Origin: Ecdyonurus torrentis
Taxonomy: Eukaryota; Arthropoda; Insecta; Ephemeroptera; Heptageniidae
Length of the DNA: 64,000 nucleotides
NCBI GenBank assembly: GCA_949318235.1
Contig: OX439134.1
Span: 21,022,803-21,086,802 of the forward strand
Reading direction: 5' to 3'
The notes beneath the pieces were generated by a model. The model made no database searches. It saw only the letters and a program-made list of their open reading frames with translations, and was not told the origin of the DNA. Below are positions 24,513-36,602 of this stretch, piece after piece. The translations under genes and the position numbers were made by a program. Position 1 is the stretch's first letter. Every line of letters starts with the position of its first letter.

Positions 24513-25478
24513 TACAAATCTGTTTTTGTTTATATGTTCTAATTTAGCATCATTTCAGTTATAAACTATTTTAATGCAGCCTAAATTAGGTAATTTATTC
24601 TTCTCATGTGAGATAGTTGTTGGCAGTTTGTGAGTGCAGTTTAAGATTTTTAATGATAATTATTTTATATTTTATTGGAGGTTATCGGCTTCAAAAAAAA
24701 TAATAATAATAATAAATTAAAATTTTGTCATGTCTTAGAATAGGTAAAAATATGTCTAGTATTCCTCATTTAAATATTTCCGCAGATATTTCCGTGGAAT
24801 GTAGTGCAGTAATATTATTTAAAAAAAAAATTAAAAAAAAATAAATAAATAAAAAATGTATTTCTCCCCATGAGCGATGTAATTATCCAAGAGCTCAGTT
24901 GGCTTCAGCTCCTGTTCCCCTTAGAGTAGCTTTTTAAATAAATAAATAAATAATAAATAAATAAATAATAGTCTTTATTGTTCAAACAACAAATTAGCAG
25001 CAGATGTATACATAATAAATTATTAAAAATTGAACAAAAGGCGCAGTCAGGACAATGAGTCCTATCAACTGAACCGGAAATAAGTGACGACACTTATCTC
25101 CTTGCCATGTTGATAAGCCCTGGAATGTAGAAATTGTCCCTGCCTTGAGCGGGATGTCCAAAGCAGTGGAGTAAGATTTTGCAACAATGCACTCAATGCA
25201 AGTTAAAGCCACCACTTAAATTTACTCTGTATAGAAATTCTAGCATAGGAAATATAGGGTGTATGCACATGACGTCATATTTAATGCGCTTGGAGGCCAT
25301 ACTGGAGTAGTGATTAACATTGCTCAGCATAACCAAATCTTGTTTTTGGCTATTTTCTTTACAGAATTGTGAAACTTATAGATTTTCTGTGGCATTGCTG
25401 GAACAACAATTATTGCAACACATTTTATGCAAAGCCTTTATTTGTTACATTGTTTTATTTTCAGGCTCACATATAAAT

Positions 25479-27896
25479 ATGGATGGAAGTAGAACAGATA
25501 ATATGTTGAAAATAGGAGAAAAAAGAAAGATATCAATCAGTACCAGCATGACTGCACATGAAGCTGAAATAAAGAAGAAGAAAGGTTCAGTTGAAGTTGA
25601 GGAAGTTCCTGTAAAACTGGACAATCAAACAGATCAAGTATCTCCCGATGACAATGGTACTCCAGTGGCCAAGAAAGTAGACAACAAGAAGAAGAAGAAG
25701 AACAGCAAAGTTTCAGTTGAAATTCCTGTAAAACTGGATAATCAAACAGATCAAGTATCTCCCGATGACAATGGTACTCCAGTGGCCAAGAAAGTAGACA
25801 ACAAGAAGAAGAAGAAGAACAACAAAGTTTCAGTTGAAATTCCTGTAAAACTGGACAATCAAACAGATCAAGTATCTCCCGATGACAATGGTACTCCAGT
25901 GGCCAAGAAAGTAGACAACAAGAAGAAGAAGAAGAACAGCAAAGTTTCAGTTGAAATTCCTGTAAAACTGGATAATCAAACAGATCAAGTATCTCCCGAT
26001 GACAATGGTACTCCAGTGGCCAAGAAAGTAGACAAGAAGAAGAAGAAGAAGAAGAACAACAAAGTTTCAGTTGAAATTCCTGTAAAACTGGACAATCAAA
26101 CAGATCAAGTATCTCCCGATGACAATGGTACTCCAGTGGCCAAGAAAGTAGACAACAAGAAGAAGAAGAAGAACAACAAAGTTTCAGTTGAAATTCCTGT
26201 AAAACTGGACAATCAAACAGATCAAGTATCTCCCGATGACAATGGTACTCCAGTGGCCAAGAAAGTAGACAACAAGAAGAAGAAGAAGAACAACAAAGTT
26301 TCAGTTGAAATTCCTGTAAAACTGGACAATCAAACAGATCAAGTATCTCCCGATGACAATGGTACTCCAGTGGCCAAGAAAGTAGACAACAAGAAGAAGA
26401 AGAAGAACAACAAAGTTTCAGTTGAAATTCCTGTAAAACTGGACAATCAAACAGATCAAGTATCTCCCGATGACAATGGTACTCCAGTGGCCAAGAAAGT
26501 AGACAAGAAGAAGAAGAAGAAGAAGAACAACAAAGTTTCAGTTGAAATTCCTGTAAAACTGGACAATCAAACAGATCAAGTATCTCCCGATGACAATGGT
26601 ACTCCAGTGGCCAAGAAAGTAGACAACAAGAAGAAGAAGAACAACAAAGTTTCAGTTGAAATTCCTGTAAAACTGGACAATCAAACAGATCAAGTATCTC
26701 CCGATGACAATGGTACTCCAGTGGCCAAGAAAGTAGACAACAAGAAGAAGAAGAAGAACAACAAAGTTTCAGTTGAAATTCCTGTAAAACTGGACAATCA
26801 AACAGATCAAGTATCTCCCGATGACAATGGTACTCCAGTGGCCAAGAAAGTAGACAACAAGAAGAAGAAGAAGAAGAACAACAAAGTTTCAGTTGAAATT
26901 CCTGTAAAACTGGACAATCAAACAGATCAAGTATCTCCCGATGACAATGGTACTCCAGTGGCCAAGAAAGTAGACAACAAGAAGAAGAAGAACAACAACA
27001 AAGTTTCAGTTGAAATTCCTGTAAAACTGGACAATCAAACAGATCAAGTATCTCCCGATGACAATGGTACTCCAGTGGCCAAGAAAGTAGACAACAAGAA
27101 AAAGAAAGATATAGTTGGAAGCAAAATCGAGGAAATCTACAGTACAACAAAAATTCATCAAGTATGTATTTTTATTATTATTTTTATTTATTGAACAATG
27201 TGTGTACAAATTACATCTAAATATTTAATTCATAGACCAATCAACATATATACATAATCAGTACATATAATAATAGCCACAGAGCCACACCATTATACAT
27301 GCTGATCATTTCCCTCGGCATACCCTGCTCAAAATTCTTGGCCAAGACCTTGCAAGACCTTGCAAGATCTTGAACAAGATTTTTCGTCAAGACCTTGCAA
27401 GGTCTTGTGTCAAGATCTTGCAAGGTCTTGTCCAAGATCTTGCAAGGTCTTGACCAAAAAATCTTGTTCAAGATCTTGAACCTTTTTTTTTAAAAAATCC
27501 TAAATTGTAATAAATAAATAAGCAGCGCATTAGCTGGTGAACATTTTGGTGATGAAATGTAAAGAGAGAATTAAAAAAAATATTTTCGCGGTGGATTAAT
27601 TTAAACGCTTTAATTTTTAATTTTTTTTACACCCATCCAACTACTGTCCACAATCAACGTTGCTTAACTTCGGTGATCGCATGGGTGCCGGTCCTAACAC
27701 TGCAGTTCTGTAACAGACATACTAATAATCGGTGTTTTGAACTATATAACATTGTAACTACTTTGGACTTGTACTGCCAAGTACCCTCAACCCCTAAAAA
27801 TATGAAATTTGGTATTTAGGGGTAAAAAGGGGTGAGGAATACGAAAATTGAATCAGTTTTATTATATTATTGATATTTATATACAATATGAGTTTA

Positions 27897-27943
<47 letters not shown>

Positions 27944-30900
27944 CTGAAGTTTTGTCTTGCAAGATTGTGACTAAATCTTGCAAGAAAAATTCTTTTCGTC
28001 TTAAACACTATTTACTTCAAGATTTATTAAAAGTCCAAAAAATATCTTGCAAGATTGTATCACATCTTGAAAGATTAATCTTGCAGTCTTGAAGTATATA
28101 TACATTCATCAAGATTGATAATGTTTAAAAAAAAAAAAAAAATCTTGCAAGATTTTGTTCCAATCTTGCAAGATTTTTCTTGCAGTCTTGAAGTAGTTTC
28201 ATCAAGATCGGTAATATCATCAAGAACAATTTTCTTGCAAGATTTTGTTCAAATCTTCAAGATTTTTCTTGCAGTCTTGAGATTTTCTACCTCAAGGTCC
28301 TCAAGAATTACATTTCTTGAAACATGAAAATTCTTGCAAGATTTTTTAAATATCTTGCAAGAAACAGGTCAAGATCTTGAACATTTGTTCAAGATCTTGC
28401 AATCTTGAAGCATCTTGCAAGACCTTGCAAGGTCTTGGCCAAGAATTTTTAGCAGGGTAATAGCCCATACTTAACTGTCTATTAGTACATATGTGAGGAG
28501 ATGATAATGATCACATATCAACTCACATAAGGAACAAATACAATTATTATTACAGATATGATATGCCTTAGTGTCACAAATTTTGTGATGAAACCCATGT
28601 GCTGCAAAGCGGGTGATAACATTATGGTTTCTCTGATTTGAATTTTTGCATGTATCTTTTTTAAAAGCTGGCGTATTATAAAATGATAGATTAATATCAT
28701 CAGTTTTACTTTCTCTGATCTGTACAAACTTAACAAAATTGTCAGTTTCTGGCAAATTAAATTTATATTTAAGCTCAATTATATACATGTATTATGTGCA
28801 TAGAATTTACATTAAGAATTTTTATTTTTTTTGTTTATCTAGTGCACAGACTACTTGGCTAGGACGGAGGAGGGCAACCTAGTCTTGCACCAAGAATACA
28901 AGGATATGACGGAGTCTAACATGAATAAACAATTTGAAGTAATGGTAAAAGCCATGTCGAACTCCTTGTATTTAGCTTGTGTGCAAGCAGCTAACTTCAC
29001 CACAGACAAGGGATTAATTCTACTTCGTGAAGTTGGTAGCCTTTCAGCAGAAATGCTTCAGAGTGGACAACTGTTTGTAACTGATAGGAGCAAGCAGAGG
29101 ATTTTCATCCAACTGTTGCAAGCAGTTAACACCATTCATATGGCTGGATCCAGTATGTACTTCATAATTTTATTATTATTTATTGATTGGATGCTTTCTG
29201 TAATTTTTTATGAGGATGGGTGATGAAAGAATTGCAAAACAGGTATGTCATAGTAGAGTGGATGGAAGGAGAGATAGAGGTAGGCCTAAAACATCATGGT
29301 CTGAGGTGGTTGGAAGATGTTTAAAAAATAAGAATGTACGTAATATGAGATGCAAAAGAAAGTGTATATGAAACAAGATATGAATTTGAAGGAAGCAAGA
29401 GAAATATGTCAGGATAGAAAGTTGTGGAGGTCTATCACTGGGTCAGGCTAAAAACCATCTACGTTGTTGGCTTACCCCGAAAGGGACTAAAGCATCATGA
29501 TATGTATAAATGTATGTATGCAACTTCATTGTATGATGGAGAAATGTTGAGTGAAAGAAACTGTAACAGAAGTTTATGAGAGCTGCATGTTATAATGGTT
29601 TGGCCATGTTGAGAGGATGGTGATGAAAGAATTGCAAAACAGTTATTTCATAGCAGATTTTGGATTGAAGGGGAGATTATATCTTAGATATAGGCAGCTT
29701 GCCTAAAACATCATGGTATGAGTGTTTGAATGATGGTTTAAAAATAAAAGAATATACTGCAAAGTATAAGATGGGGGGGGGGGGGGGGGGAAGGGATATA
29801 TGAAACAATTAAGGTATGAGTCTGAAGGAAGCAAAGAAAAGTATGTCAGGATAAAAAGTTGTGTAGGTCTATCATTAAGTCAGGCTATAGAAGCATATGT
29901 GCTGTTGGCTGTTGGCTTAACCCAAAAGTGAGTGTAGCGTTATATTATATGTCTGTATGTATGCTATAGTAAATTATGTTGTAACCTGCATCATTTTAAG
30001 CTTTTGTTGATATAAAACCAAATCCATTTGTTCCTTTACCTAGCATGCCCTGTCCATCTTAACCAATTGTCATTTAAGTGGTCACTTGATGGTGAGCTCC
30101 AGCTTGTTCTGGCTCATGACTTTGGACAGTTTTCTGCAAATTCTGACAGCAAGGTAAAATTGTGTACCAATTAAAATCCTACCATATACTGTATTTAATC
30201 TTTATATATTATATATATATATACACACACATTAATAGATAAATAGATAGATAGAGAGCTTGACTCAATTTTTAAGTTAAAAACATCCACATAGATGAGT
30301 GGAACCACCCGCACACCGCACGGACGTCCGCGGCCGTCGGCCTTTCAGACGGCCGAAGGCCGATGGGCGTCCTCGGACGCCCTAGGGGAGTCCAAGAAAA
30401 ATTAAATGTTAAAATAATTACTTATATTGTATTTAAATTTATTTAAATTTGAATCCGAAGCAAATTAATTTAAAAATTGGGATTTTTAAGCATCAAAATT
30501 TACGACAAATAGGCAAGGAACTTTGGACGTCCATCGGACTCCTGTTGGACGTCCGCTGGGGACATATAGATTTAATTGATTTAAAATATCTGTCACAAAA
30601 TATTTCACTGTAATTCTTTCGCTTAACTAGTTGCAAGTATATTTACATTGAAAGTTTGACGAATTTCTTTAAACTTGTATAAAATCTTAACGAGTCACCA
30701 CGGACGTCCGTTGGACGACCCATGGACGTCCGAAAAAAAGTTGCTAAAAAGTTAAAAAAAATAAATACATACAAATTTTTTATAATTTGGATTAAATTTT
30801 GAAAATATTTAGTGTTTGTGCGTAAATGTTATTCTAATAGCATAACAAAAAAGGAAAAAAAATAATAATTTCGTACACATATCGGACGTCCAAGGGGTTT

Positions 30901-31806
30901 CCGCTGGACTTCCATGGGACGTCGATATGAATAGAATTTTTTATTGTTACATTTTTTCATTATGCATGTTTTTTTCCAATATACTTTATAAAATATATAT
31001 TTTTAATGCAATGACAATAGTAAATCGAGTGATTATTTGAAAAATAGTAATTAATACAAAAAAAAATCTTTGGACGTCCATTGGGCGTTCTTCGGACGTC
31101 CAAATATTTTTTTATCAAAAAAAATTTTTTTAATAATTTATTTTAATTTAAAAGTTTGATTTACGTTTTTTGCACTATAAAGTGCAATTATTTTTAAAAT
31201 TAAATAAAAGGAAATCTAATTTCTGCCGTAAACTCGCATAGCACGGGAAAAAATCTCGCGCATGCGTAGTTTGTAGCTTCTCAGACTTCTGTGAAAAAAT
31301 AGACGCGGAGCATCTTTTTAGATTCCTCCACATAATAATGGAAACTAATCCGTAAATATTGAGCATTGACTGCAATATATTAGAAATTCAAGTGTCTAAA
31401 TTACGTAAGTACTAACATGTAGTATAATCTGTATGCTCTGTGTATCTGTTAGGCTAATATGTTCATTGTTTGTTTGAGAAATTCGTTTTTTGGGCGTAAC
31501 CTCTACTGGATGGCTTGAGATGGGTGAAAAAACGTAAGTGAAGCAGTTTCAGCATTTAAAGTAAGTTATTTGCACCTTTTTTATTATTTAAATTATAAGA
31601 TGTAGTTGTAATTATTTGCTAATGAATTTATACAGGTGTATATTATTATTTTACTGATGTGTGGTTCTATATATGTGCATGGTAAAATTTACAAGTCCTA
31701 TTTTTACAACACCTTCAAAAAATGTGCATGTCGACTTTTACTTTTTGATGTTTTTGTAATCAATATTTTTTTTTTTTACCTTTTCTTGTTCTTTTTTACT
31801 TTTTTC

Positions 31807-31849
<43 letters not shown>

Positions 31850-33256
31850 TTTATACGAGGTCGTCCATTGAGCGTCCAAAGGGAGGCCACTATTCGTATC
31901 GGCTTTTTAAATTGTTTTGTTATAGGTAAAACAGAGATGTAGGTTAACAGCACACACGTAAACAGCTAGTGCATCGCAGCAATGTATATGGACAATTTAT
32001 CGAAATATAGAACGTCCGCTGGACGTCCAGAGAGGGTCCGTTGGACGTCCAAGGGCGTCCGTCATCCGTATTCGGCTTTTATAGCGCTATTTAAATTATT
32101 TTGTTACAGGTGAAACAGATGTGTTGTAATGGCAAGAAAAAAGTAATTATGCAGCAACGTATATGGGCCATTCATCAAAATATGGAACGTCCGCTGGACG
32201 TCCAGCGGACGTCCGTAAGCATCCGCCTACAAATTCGCGATTAAATTTTTATTTACGAGTTATTTATAGTGCATATGTGTTAGATATTAAATGGTTATAG
32301 TTTAAATACAAAGGGGTCAAAAAAGCATTCAGGGGACGCTTATGGGCATTCAACGGGCGTCCGTCGGATGTTCAAAAAGAGCGCCCATCGGACGTCCCTG
32401 CGGACGTCCAACACGGACGTCCGATGGCTCTTGAGCGGACGTCCGACGTACTCCCGTCGGGCGTCCATGTGGTGTGTGGGCAGCTTTCTTCCAGCACTAC
32501 TGGCTCTTCCTGGGGACATTATATAGGCATACGTGATCTTCATATTATTATTATTATTATTTTAATGTAAAACATGTTATTTGTTGTTAAAGCTGAGGGA
32601 TGGTCAACTGGTGGCCTCAGTCTGTCTGCAAATTTTCTGCCCTGCTGAAGCAAGAAATTCTGCTGTTGAAGGGTAAGTTGCTAAAATGTGAAATTACCTG
32701 TTATGTTAGTTAAGTTTATATTGTTTAAATAGCCAAATTGTCTTGATTATAGACCCCTTTCACATCCTTGCGCTTTGCCGCCATGTTTGTGGTGCCTAAT
32801 GTATTGTCCAGCATATAGGGGAAACATCATTTCTCCTCATTTTTAACTTAATAAGAGTTTATTTCAACTGAACGAATTTTTCTCATGTTCTCTGAGCTTA
32901 TTAGGAGCTAGAAATAAGTCTTTGGTTGAGGTTTGAAGCTTCTTTTGCTATTAAAAAAAAAAAAAAAAAAAAAATGACATTTTTCCTATGCTGGCCTATG
33001 TATTCATAGCCAGCAAAATGGCGGCTCTTAAATATGAGAGCAACCAGTCTATAACAAACTGTTGGTCATGTATGCTACAAACAAGTGTTACATAGTAACG
33101 TTATGACGGTAACAATATTAACGATATATTATAACGTTATTTAATGATAAAATAAACGCTGCGTCTTAATGTTCATTGATTAATGATAAATTTTTGGAAA
33201 CTAGCATGAGCAGTAATAATAATTTTTAACTGACCATGATTTACTTATAGTAATTC

Positions 33257-33288
<32 letters not shown>

Positions 33289-34994
33289 TTATTACTATTT
33301 TACTTATTCACAGCCTAACATACCTTTCGTCACATGAGAACCTTCCCCTCTCTGCTTGCATCCAAACTCTTCTTTCTGCAAACTGTGATGTTGACCTAAA
33401 GGCTATGATTAAATTCCTTAAGAAGAATTCAGACCCTGTGTGGGCCTTGAGCTGTGTACAGCAGACTTCCGAATACCTTAAGGAACACGATAATTCTAAT
33501 CCAGAAGCCATTGCATACTCTAGGCAGCTAGGAGATATTTTGTCTTATTCGACAGAGAAGGAAGACTGGAGAGAATGTGTATCTTTGTCTACATGGAACT
33601 TGTTACTAGACCTACGATTCAAAACACTAGAACAATTTTTAGCAAATAATGTAGTGAGAAGAAAAGGCTCAGAGCCTTTGAGAATCATCAGAAATAAGGT
33701 AACATTATTATGTTACCAGGAAATGAAATCCCTGTCAGTTAAAGGTTTAAAAAAATTAATAATAATAAAATAATAATAATAATTATTATTTTTAAATTTT
33801 TTCAATCTTTCATTAAAATGATAGTGATATTTAATAAAATAGTTATTGTTATAATATGTACTTTAATGACGTGCTTAAAATTTTATAAATAACACAAATC
33901 TGATTCCTAATTGACTCTATTATATTTTCAGAGGGCACATCCATTTAGGAACTTAAAGATGCTGCTCAAACTTGCTTTCTCTACAAACGCTGCAGATCAA
34001 CTGAAATTTTGGGACACTGCTCTCCCAAACTACGTCTTTCTCAGCCTCTTGCTTCTTCAGAAAACATCTAAGGACATGAAGAACAAACTAGCAGACTTTG
34101 TGGTACTTGAGTGTTTACCCCACCCCCTTGAGGAGTTGATTGGTGTCAAGCAGGTAATGCTTTTATAATTAATTTATTGTATTAGTATTAAAAGAATGGG
34201 GGAAAAAAGTGCTGGTCCAGGTGAAAATCTTGTTGACTCAAATATAGAGATCAAATAAGTCTCAGTTACTTTAAAAATCAATGTCAATCAAGATCTTCAG
34301 CTAGTCTATAGCAAGTCAGCATTGTAATATACTGCTTTTGCTTTTTAGGGAATATGATCCGTATGATATCATAGTTAATGTACTGTACTAGACTTTCTAC
34401 ATACTGCAGTGATGAATAACATTGCTCAGCATTGGACAAACTTTAATGTTGGCTATTTTCTTTGAGAAATATATGTATTTTTATCATTATTAGCCTATTT
34501 TTCTCACATATATACTTGAAAAAAAATTAATTCAAATCTTATTAACAGCATCAAATGTTCTCAAAAATATTGCTTAGTATTTTTAAACTGGCAAAATGAG
34601 TTTTTCTGTGCGACCCATGATTGAGTGATCATCCAACATGGCGTCGACTTTGTTAGCATGAATGCTTACACCCTATAATGAAAATCTAATATATTCTAAA
34701 TAAATTCTTTCAATCAGAGATAAATGAGAAAAACAAAAGGATATTTTGTATAATTGTGTTTGAAATTGTATTTGTTTATTCTGTTATTAACTTCTTTTTT
34801 TTTTTTTTTTTTTTAACGCCCAGCTTGAGTTAAAGGCACCAAGCCTGCAGATCTTTGGAACTGACCACCAATCCTCAAGTTCCATGGTCCACTCTTTAAA
34901 AAGGTTGCAGCAGGGTTACAGAACACACTATACCCGTGGTGGTGGATTCAAGTACCAAGGAGGAATTCATACATACAGGAGGAACTACAAGTAA
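25479..34994 (+). CDS. Lysine-rich repeat protein with degenerate kinase-like region and KEN (IRE1/RNase L-type) RNase domain, 986 aa
   Basis: Seven exons join in phase: 25479-27161, 28843-29152, 30044-30153, 32593-32672, 33314-33698, 33932-34153, 34824-34994, all GT-AG. Residues 1-41 are a charged leader. About 42-541 are thirteen ~38-residue repeats with poly-Lys. About 562-730 align by layout with the IRE1/RNase L kinase lobes: DFG is kept (690-692), HRD is replaced by HLN, and no glycine loop or VAIK Lys is visible, so it is probably a pseudokinase. Residues ~770-920 match the KEN domain: DWR at 812, DLR, then LRIIRNKRAH, which holds the RNxxxH residues (N855, H859) used by IRE1 and RNase L for RNA cleavage. 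The tail is Gly/Arg/Tyr-rich. Canonical IRE1 has a signal peptide, lumenal domain and membrane span, and RNase L has ankyrin repeats; none is seen here. A regulated cytoplasmic or nuclear RNase is inferred. Further 5' exons are possible, since an acceptor lies just upstream of this ATG. Confidence 0.7.
25602..27100 (+). repeat. Coding minisatellite, 13 units of about 111-120 bp
   Basis: Thirteen tandem copies of a unit encoding PVKLDNQTDQVSPDDNGTP-VAKKVD, then a Lys run and (N/S)KVSVEI. Units are almost identical in DNA. The main variation is in the number of AAG codons (four to seven Lys) and AAC/AGC next to them. Length change is always in multiples of three. This points to recent expansion or homogenisation by unequal exchange. 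The opposite strand is also stop-free across the array, an accident of the repeat. Confidence 0.95.
27323..28457. mobile_element. Inverted-repeat DNA transposon II with CTTGCAAG / CAAGATCTTG palindrome array
   Basis: The ends are CCCTGCTCAAAATTCTTGG... and the inverse of CCCTGCTAAAAATTCTTGG.... The first 33 bases agree apart from one position. TA flanks both sides (apparent target duplication). The outer 150 bases at the left and about 480 at the right are filled with CTTGCAAG, CAAGATCTTG and CCAAGACCTTGCAAGG variants. The middle carries a 5S rRNA-like fragment, a poly-T run and AT-rich DNA. No transposase. It lies in intron 1 of the KEN-domain gene. Confidence 0.85.
27629..27700 (-). repeat. 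5S rRNA-derived fragment with A-rich tail
   Basis: Read on the - strand, GATCACCGAAGTTAAGCAAC, a less conserved stretch, then GTAGTTGGATGGGTGT match the box A to box C part of animal 5S rRNA. The match stops after GGATGGGTG and is followed by an A-rich run, as in a retroposed, 3'-truncated 5S copy or a 5S-headed SINE. The 5' third of 5S is missing. It is not a functional 5S gene. It lies inside transposon II. Confidence 0.6.
29205..29925 (+). pseudogene. Two tandem remnants of a non-LTR retrotransposon C-terminus
   Basis: The first copy (about 29215-29450) encodes DERIAKQVCHSRVDGRRDRG-RPKTSWSEVV and, after a frameshift, MNLKEAREICQDRKLWRSIT. This is the GRPxxxW...A.DR..WR pattern typical of the end of many invertebrate non-LTR polymerases. 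A second, more decayed copy follows at about 29590-29920, beginning with a WFGHVERM-like reading. Both lie in intron 2 of the KEN-domain gene. A poly-G run is at 29773-29790. Confidence 0.6.
30308..32480. mobile_element. Inverted-repeat DNA transposon III with GGACGTCC palindrome array
   Basis: The left end is CCCGCACACCGCACGGACG. The right end, inverted, is CCCACACACCACATGGACG (about 19 of the first 23 positions agree). CA flanks both sides. The palindrome GGACGTCC recurs at least fifteen times, mostly in 30320-31100 and 31860-32460, embedded in otherwise AT-rich DNA. The centre has a (T)n run at about 31810-31848 and an AT-poor patch at about 31220-31400 without a recognisable protein. It lies in intron 3 of the KEN-domain gene. 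Confidence 0.75.
32760..33030. mobile_element. Possible short inverted-repeat element in intron 4 of the KEN-domain gene
   Basis: GCCGCCATGTTT near 32779 faces AAAATGGCGGC near 33015. The sequence between contains a poly-A run. Only the ends are convincing. Confidence 0.35.
34374..34676. mobile_element. MITE (TATAGGGTG...CACCCTATA family)
   Basis: Contains AACATTGCTCAGCAT, GTATTTTTAAACTGGCAAAA and ends GAATGCTTACACCCTATA, matching the copies at 63108-63417 and 48625-48930 and a 5' half at 25255-25365 just upstream of the KEN-domain gene exon. It lies in intron 6 of that gene. Confidence 0.65.
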
Positions 34995-35339
34995 TAAGTT
35001 AATATATTATAGTTAAATTATGTAAATTGAATTGTTAATTTTTATTTGTGTCTATATAATCTACTTTAAAGAATTATTTTAAATGTTAAAAAAAAATACT
35101 ACAAAGTTAGAAGATTTACTTAAAAACTATGTGCTATACACAAAAACAACCAGTTACCTCCAATTTACCTTAACCCCTACCCCCCCCCCCCAAACATAAT
35201 TTAATTGTGTTTTTTTTCAAAGTACAAAAAAAAAGATAAGAAAGAAAGAAAAAGAAAGATTTTTAATCAAGGCTTGTGTATAAGTTAAAGAGTTACAGGC
35301 TTATTTTCCCAAAATTATGTTGCATGTCTGTGTTTGCAG

Positions 35340-35604
35340 CAGGGTCGTGAGCTGATCCTGTGTTATTGCCCTATACTAAAAACGAACCGTTGTTGATGCA
35401 GTTCAAATTTTCACCGCAACAATCAACATGTAAAATGTAAGTGGCGCTGTAATCTGTGTGTGAATTTTAAAATTCACACACAGACTACAGCGCTACTTTT
35501 ATACGTAATTTTGTATTCTTGCATTGTTGTGGCGAAAATTTGAATTACATCATTAAGGGAACGATTTTTTAACAATAGCTTCCAATCCTGTTTATATATG
35601 CGTG
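35340..35604. mobile_element. hAT-like MITE with 8-bp target duplication GTTTGCAG
   Basis: GTTTGCAG at 35332-35339 is repeated at 35605-35612. The element starts CAGGGTCGTGAGC and is internally palindromic around GTGTGAATTTTAAAATTCAC. A second copy sits at 53915-54196 with a different 8-bp duplication. Target length and CAGG start suggest hAT. Confidence 0.8.
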
Positions 35605-36117
35605 GTTTGCAGTAATGTAAAATTTATAAATATTATTTTCAGCGTAGATTGAGATTGTGGTATAAATCAAATTTGTGGCAAAAACAAATTTGCCGTGTAT
35701 AAACAGTATGTAATGTTGCCTACTAGCTATTAAAATTAATTAAAAGTGTATAATATATGATGAAATGTATCATACGTTTATACATTAGTTATTATATGTT
35801 ACATATAGTTAACTTGTGAAGTTTAATTCTGTAAACTTCTTGTATTGTAAAATAAGTCAATGTTAAAAGCTCTCTATATAGTTTGTGAATTGACCATTTT
35901 CTGAGTCTTGTGGTTTCACAAAACCAAGTGAGTTTCATGCAGCATATAGTTATCACTTTCTGTAGAAAATACATTATTATCTCTCAAAATGCTCAGATCT
36001 TAAGAGAGTACATTTAAACTTTTAAGTCGACATTTTAATTATAAGTGTGTCAAAGAAAATGTATTTTTACTAACCATTAAAATTGGTGGAATAGCTATAT
36101 TTTTGATCAATATAAGG

Positions 36118-36602
36118 TGTTGCAAAAGTAGGTTTAGTGAGCAAAAAATAAACAAAGTGACAGCCCAACAATACTAACAAAGTGCTAGCAGACGACTTTG
36201 TGTTCCTGTCTACATTTAACATGCTTTCTTATGGGGCAATAAAGCAGCTGTATAACTTCAGTTAGAATTATTTCTCGGTGCTGAAATTTTTTTCTATAGC
36301 TTACCGAGCCTCAAAGCATTTGTTTATACCTGAGTTTTAAGTACATTAGGTGAAGCAAATAATTTGTAACCAATTTGCTTAAAAACAGGAAAACAAAATC
36401 TTTGAGGCTCAGCAAAAACTTACAGTAAATATTTCAGCTATATGGAGAAATAATTCTAACTCAAGTTATAGCTGCTTCATTGCGTCATAAGAAAGCATAT
36501 ATACATGTTAAATGTAGACAGGAACACAAAGTCATCTGCTATTTGTTAGTATTGTTAAGCTATGAGTGTATTTATTTTATTACTAAATCTACTTTTGCAA
36601 AA
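36118..36602. mobile_element. Palindromic MITE (GTTGCAAAAGTAGGTTTAGT family)
   Basis: The arms mirror each other: GTTGCAAAAGTAGGTTTAGT at the left, its inverse at the right, with CTAGCAGACGACTTTGTGTT inside. Other copies are at 53858-54612 (full, with another MITE inserted), 19628-19760 and 50828-50915 (halves). Confidence 0.75.

Larger units (their letters stand above)
27175..28790 (-). pseudogene. Non-LTR retrotransposon C-terminal remnant, interrupted by transposon II
   Basis: On the - strand, 28471-28788 reads ...TRFAAHGFHHKI...CNNNCICSLCELICDHYHLL. This resembles the zinc-binding tail (RxxxH...CxC...H..L..C) at the end of some non-LTR polymerases, with an internal stop soon after. The likely continuation lies at 27175-27322, beyond the inserted element 27323-28457. 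It lies within intron 1 of the KEN-domain gene. The call rests on motif spacing only. Confidence 0.35.

Noticed and set aside
25320..25478. Extension of the KEN-domain protein upstream of the ATG at 25479
   Set aside because: The sequence before 25365 is MITE-derived, and a good splice acceptor lies just before the ATG, so these codons are probably intron or leader.
26000..26900. Tandem array considered as a CRISPR-like array
   Set aside because: Units are contiguous, in frame and inside a spliced eukaryotic gene; there are no unique spacers.
25537..27150. 537-codon ORF on the - strand with CCSSSSS runs
   Set aside because: It is the antisense of the coding minisatellite. Its apparent openness comes from repetition of one stop-free unit.
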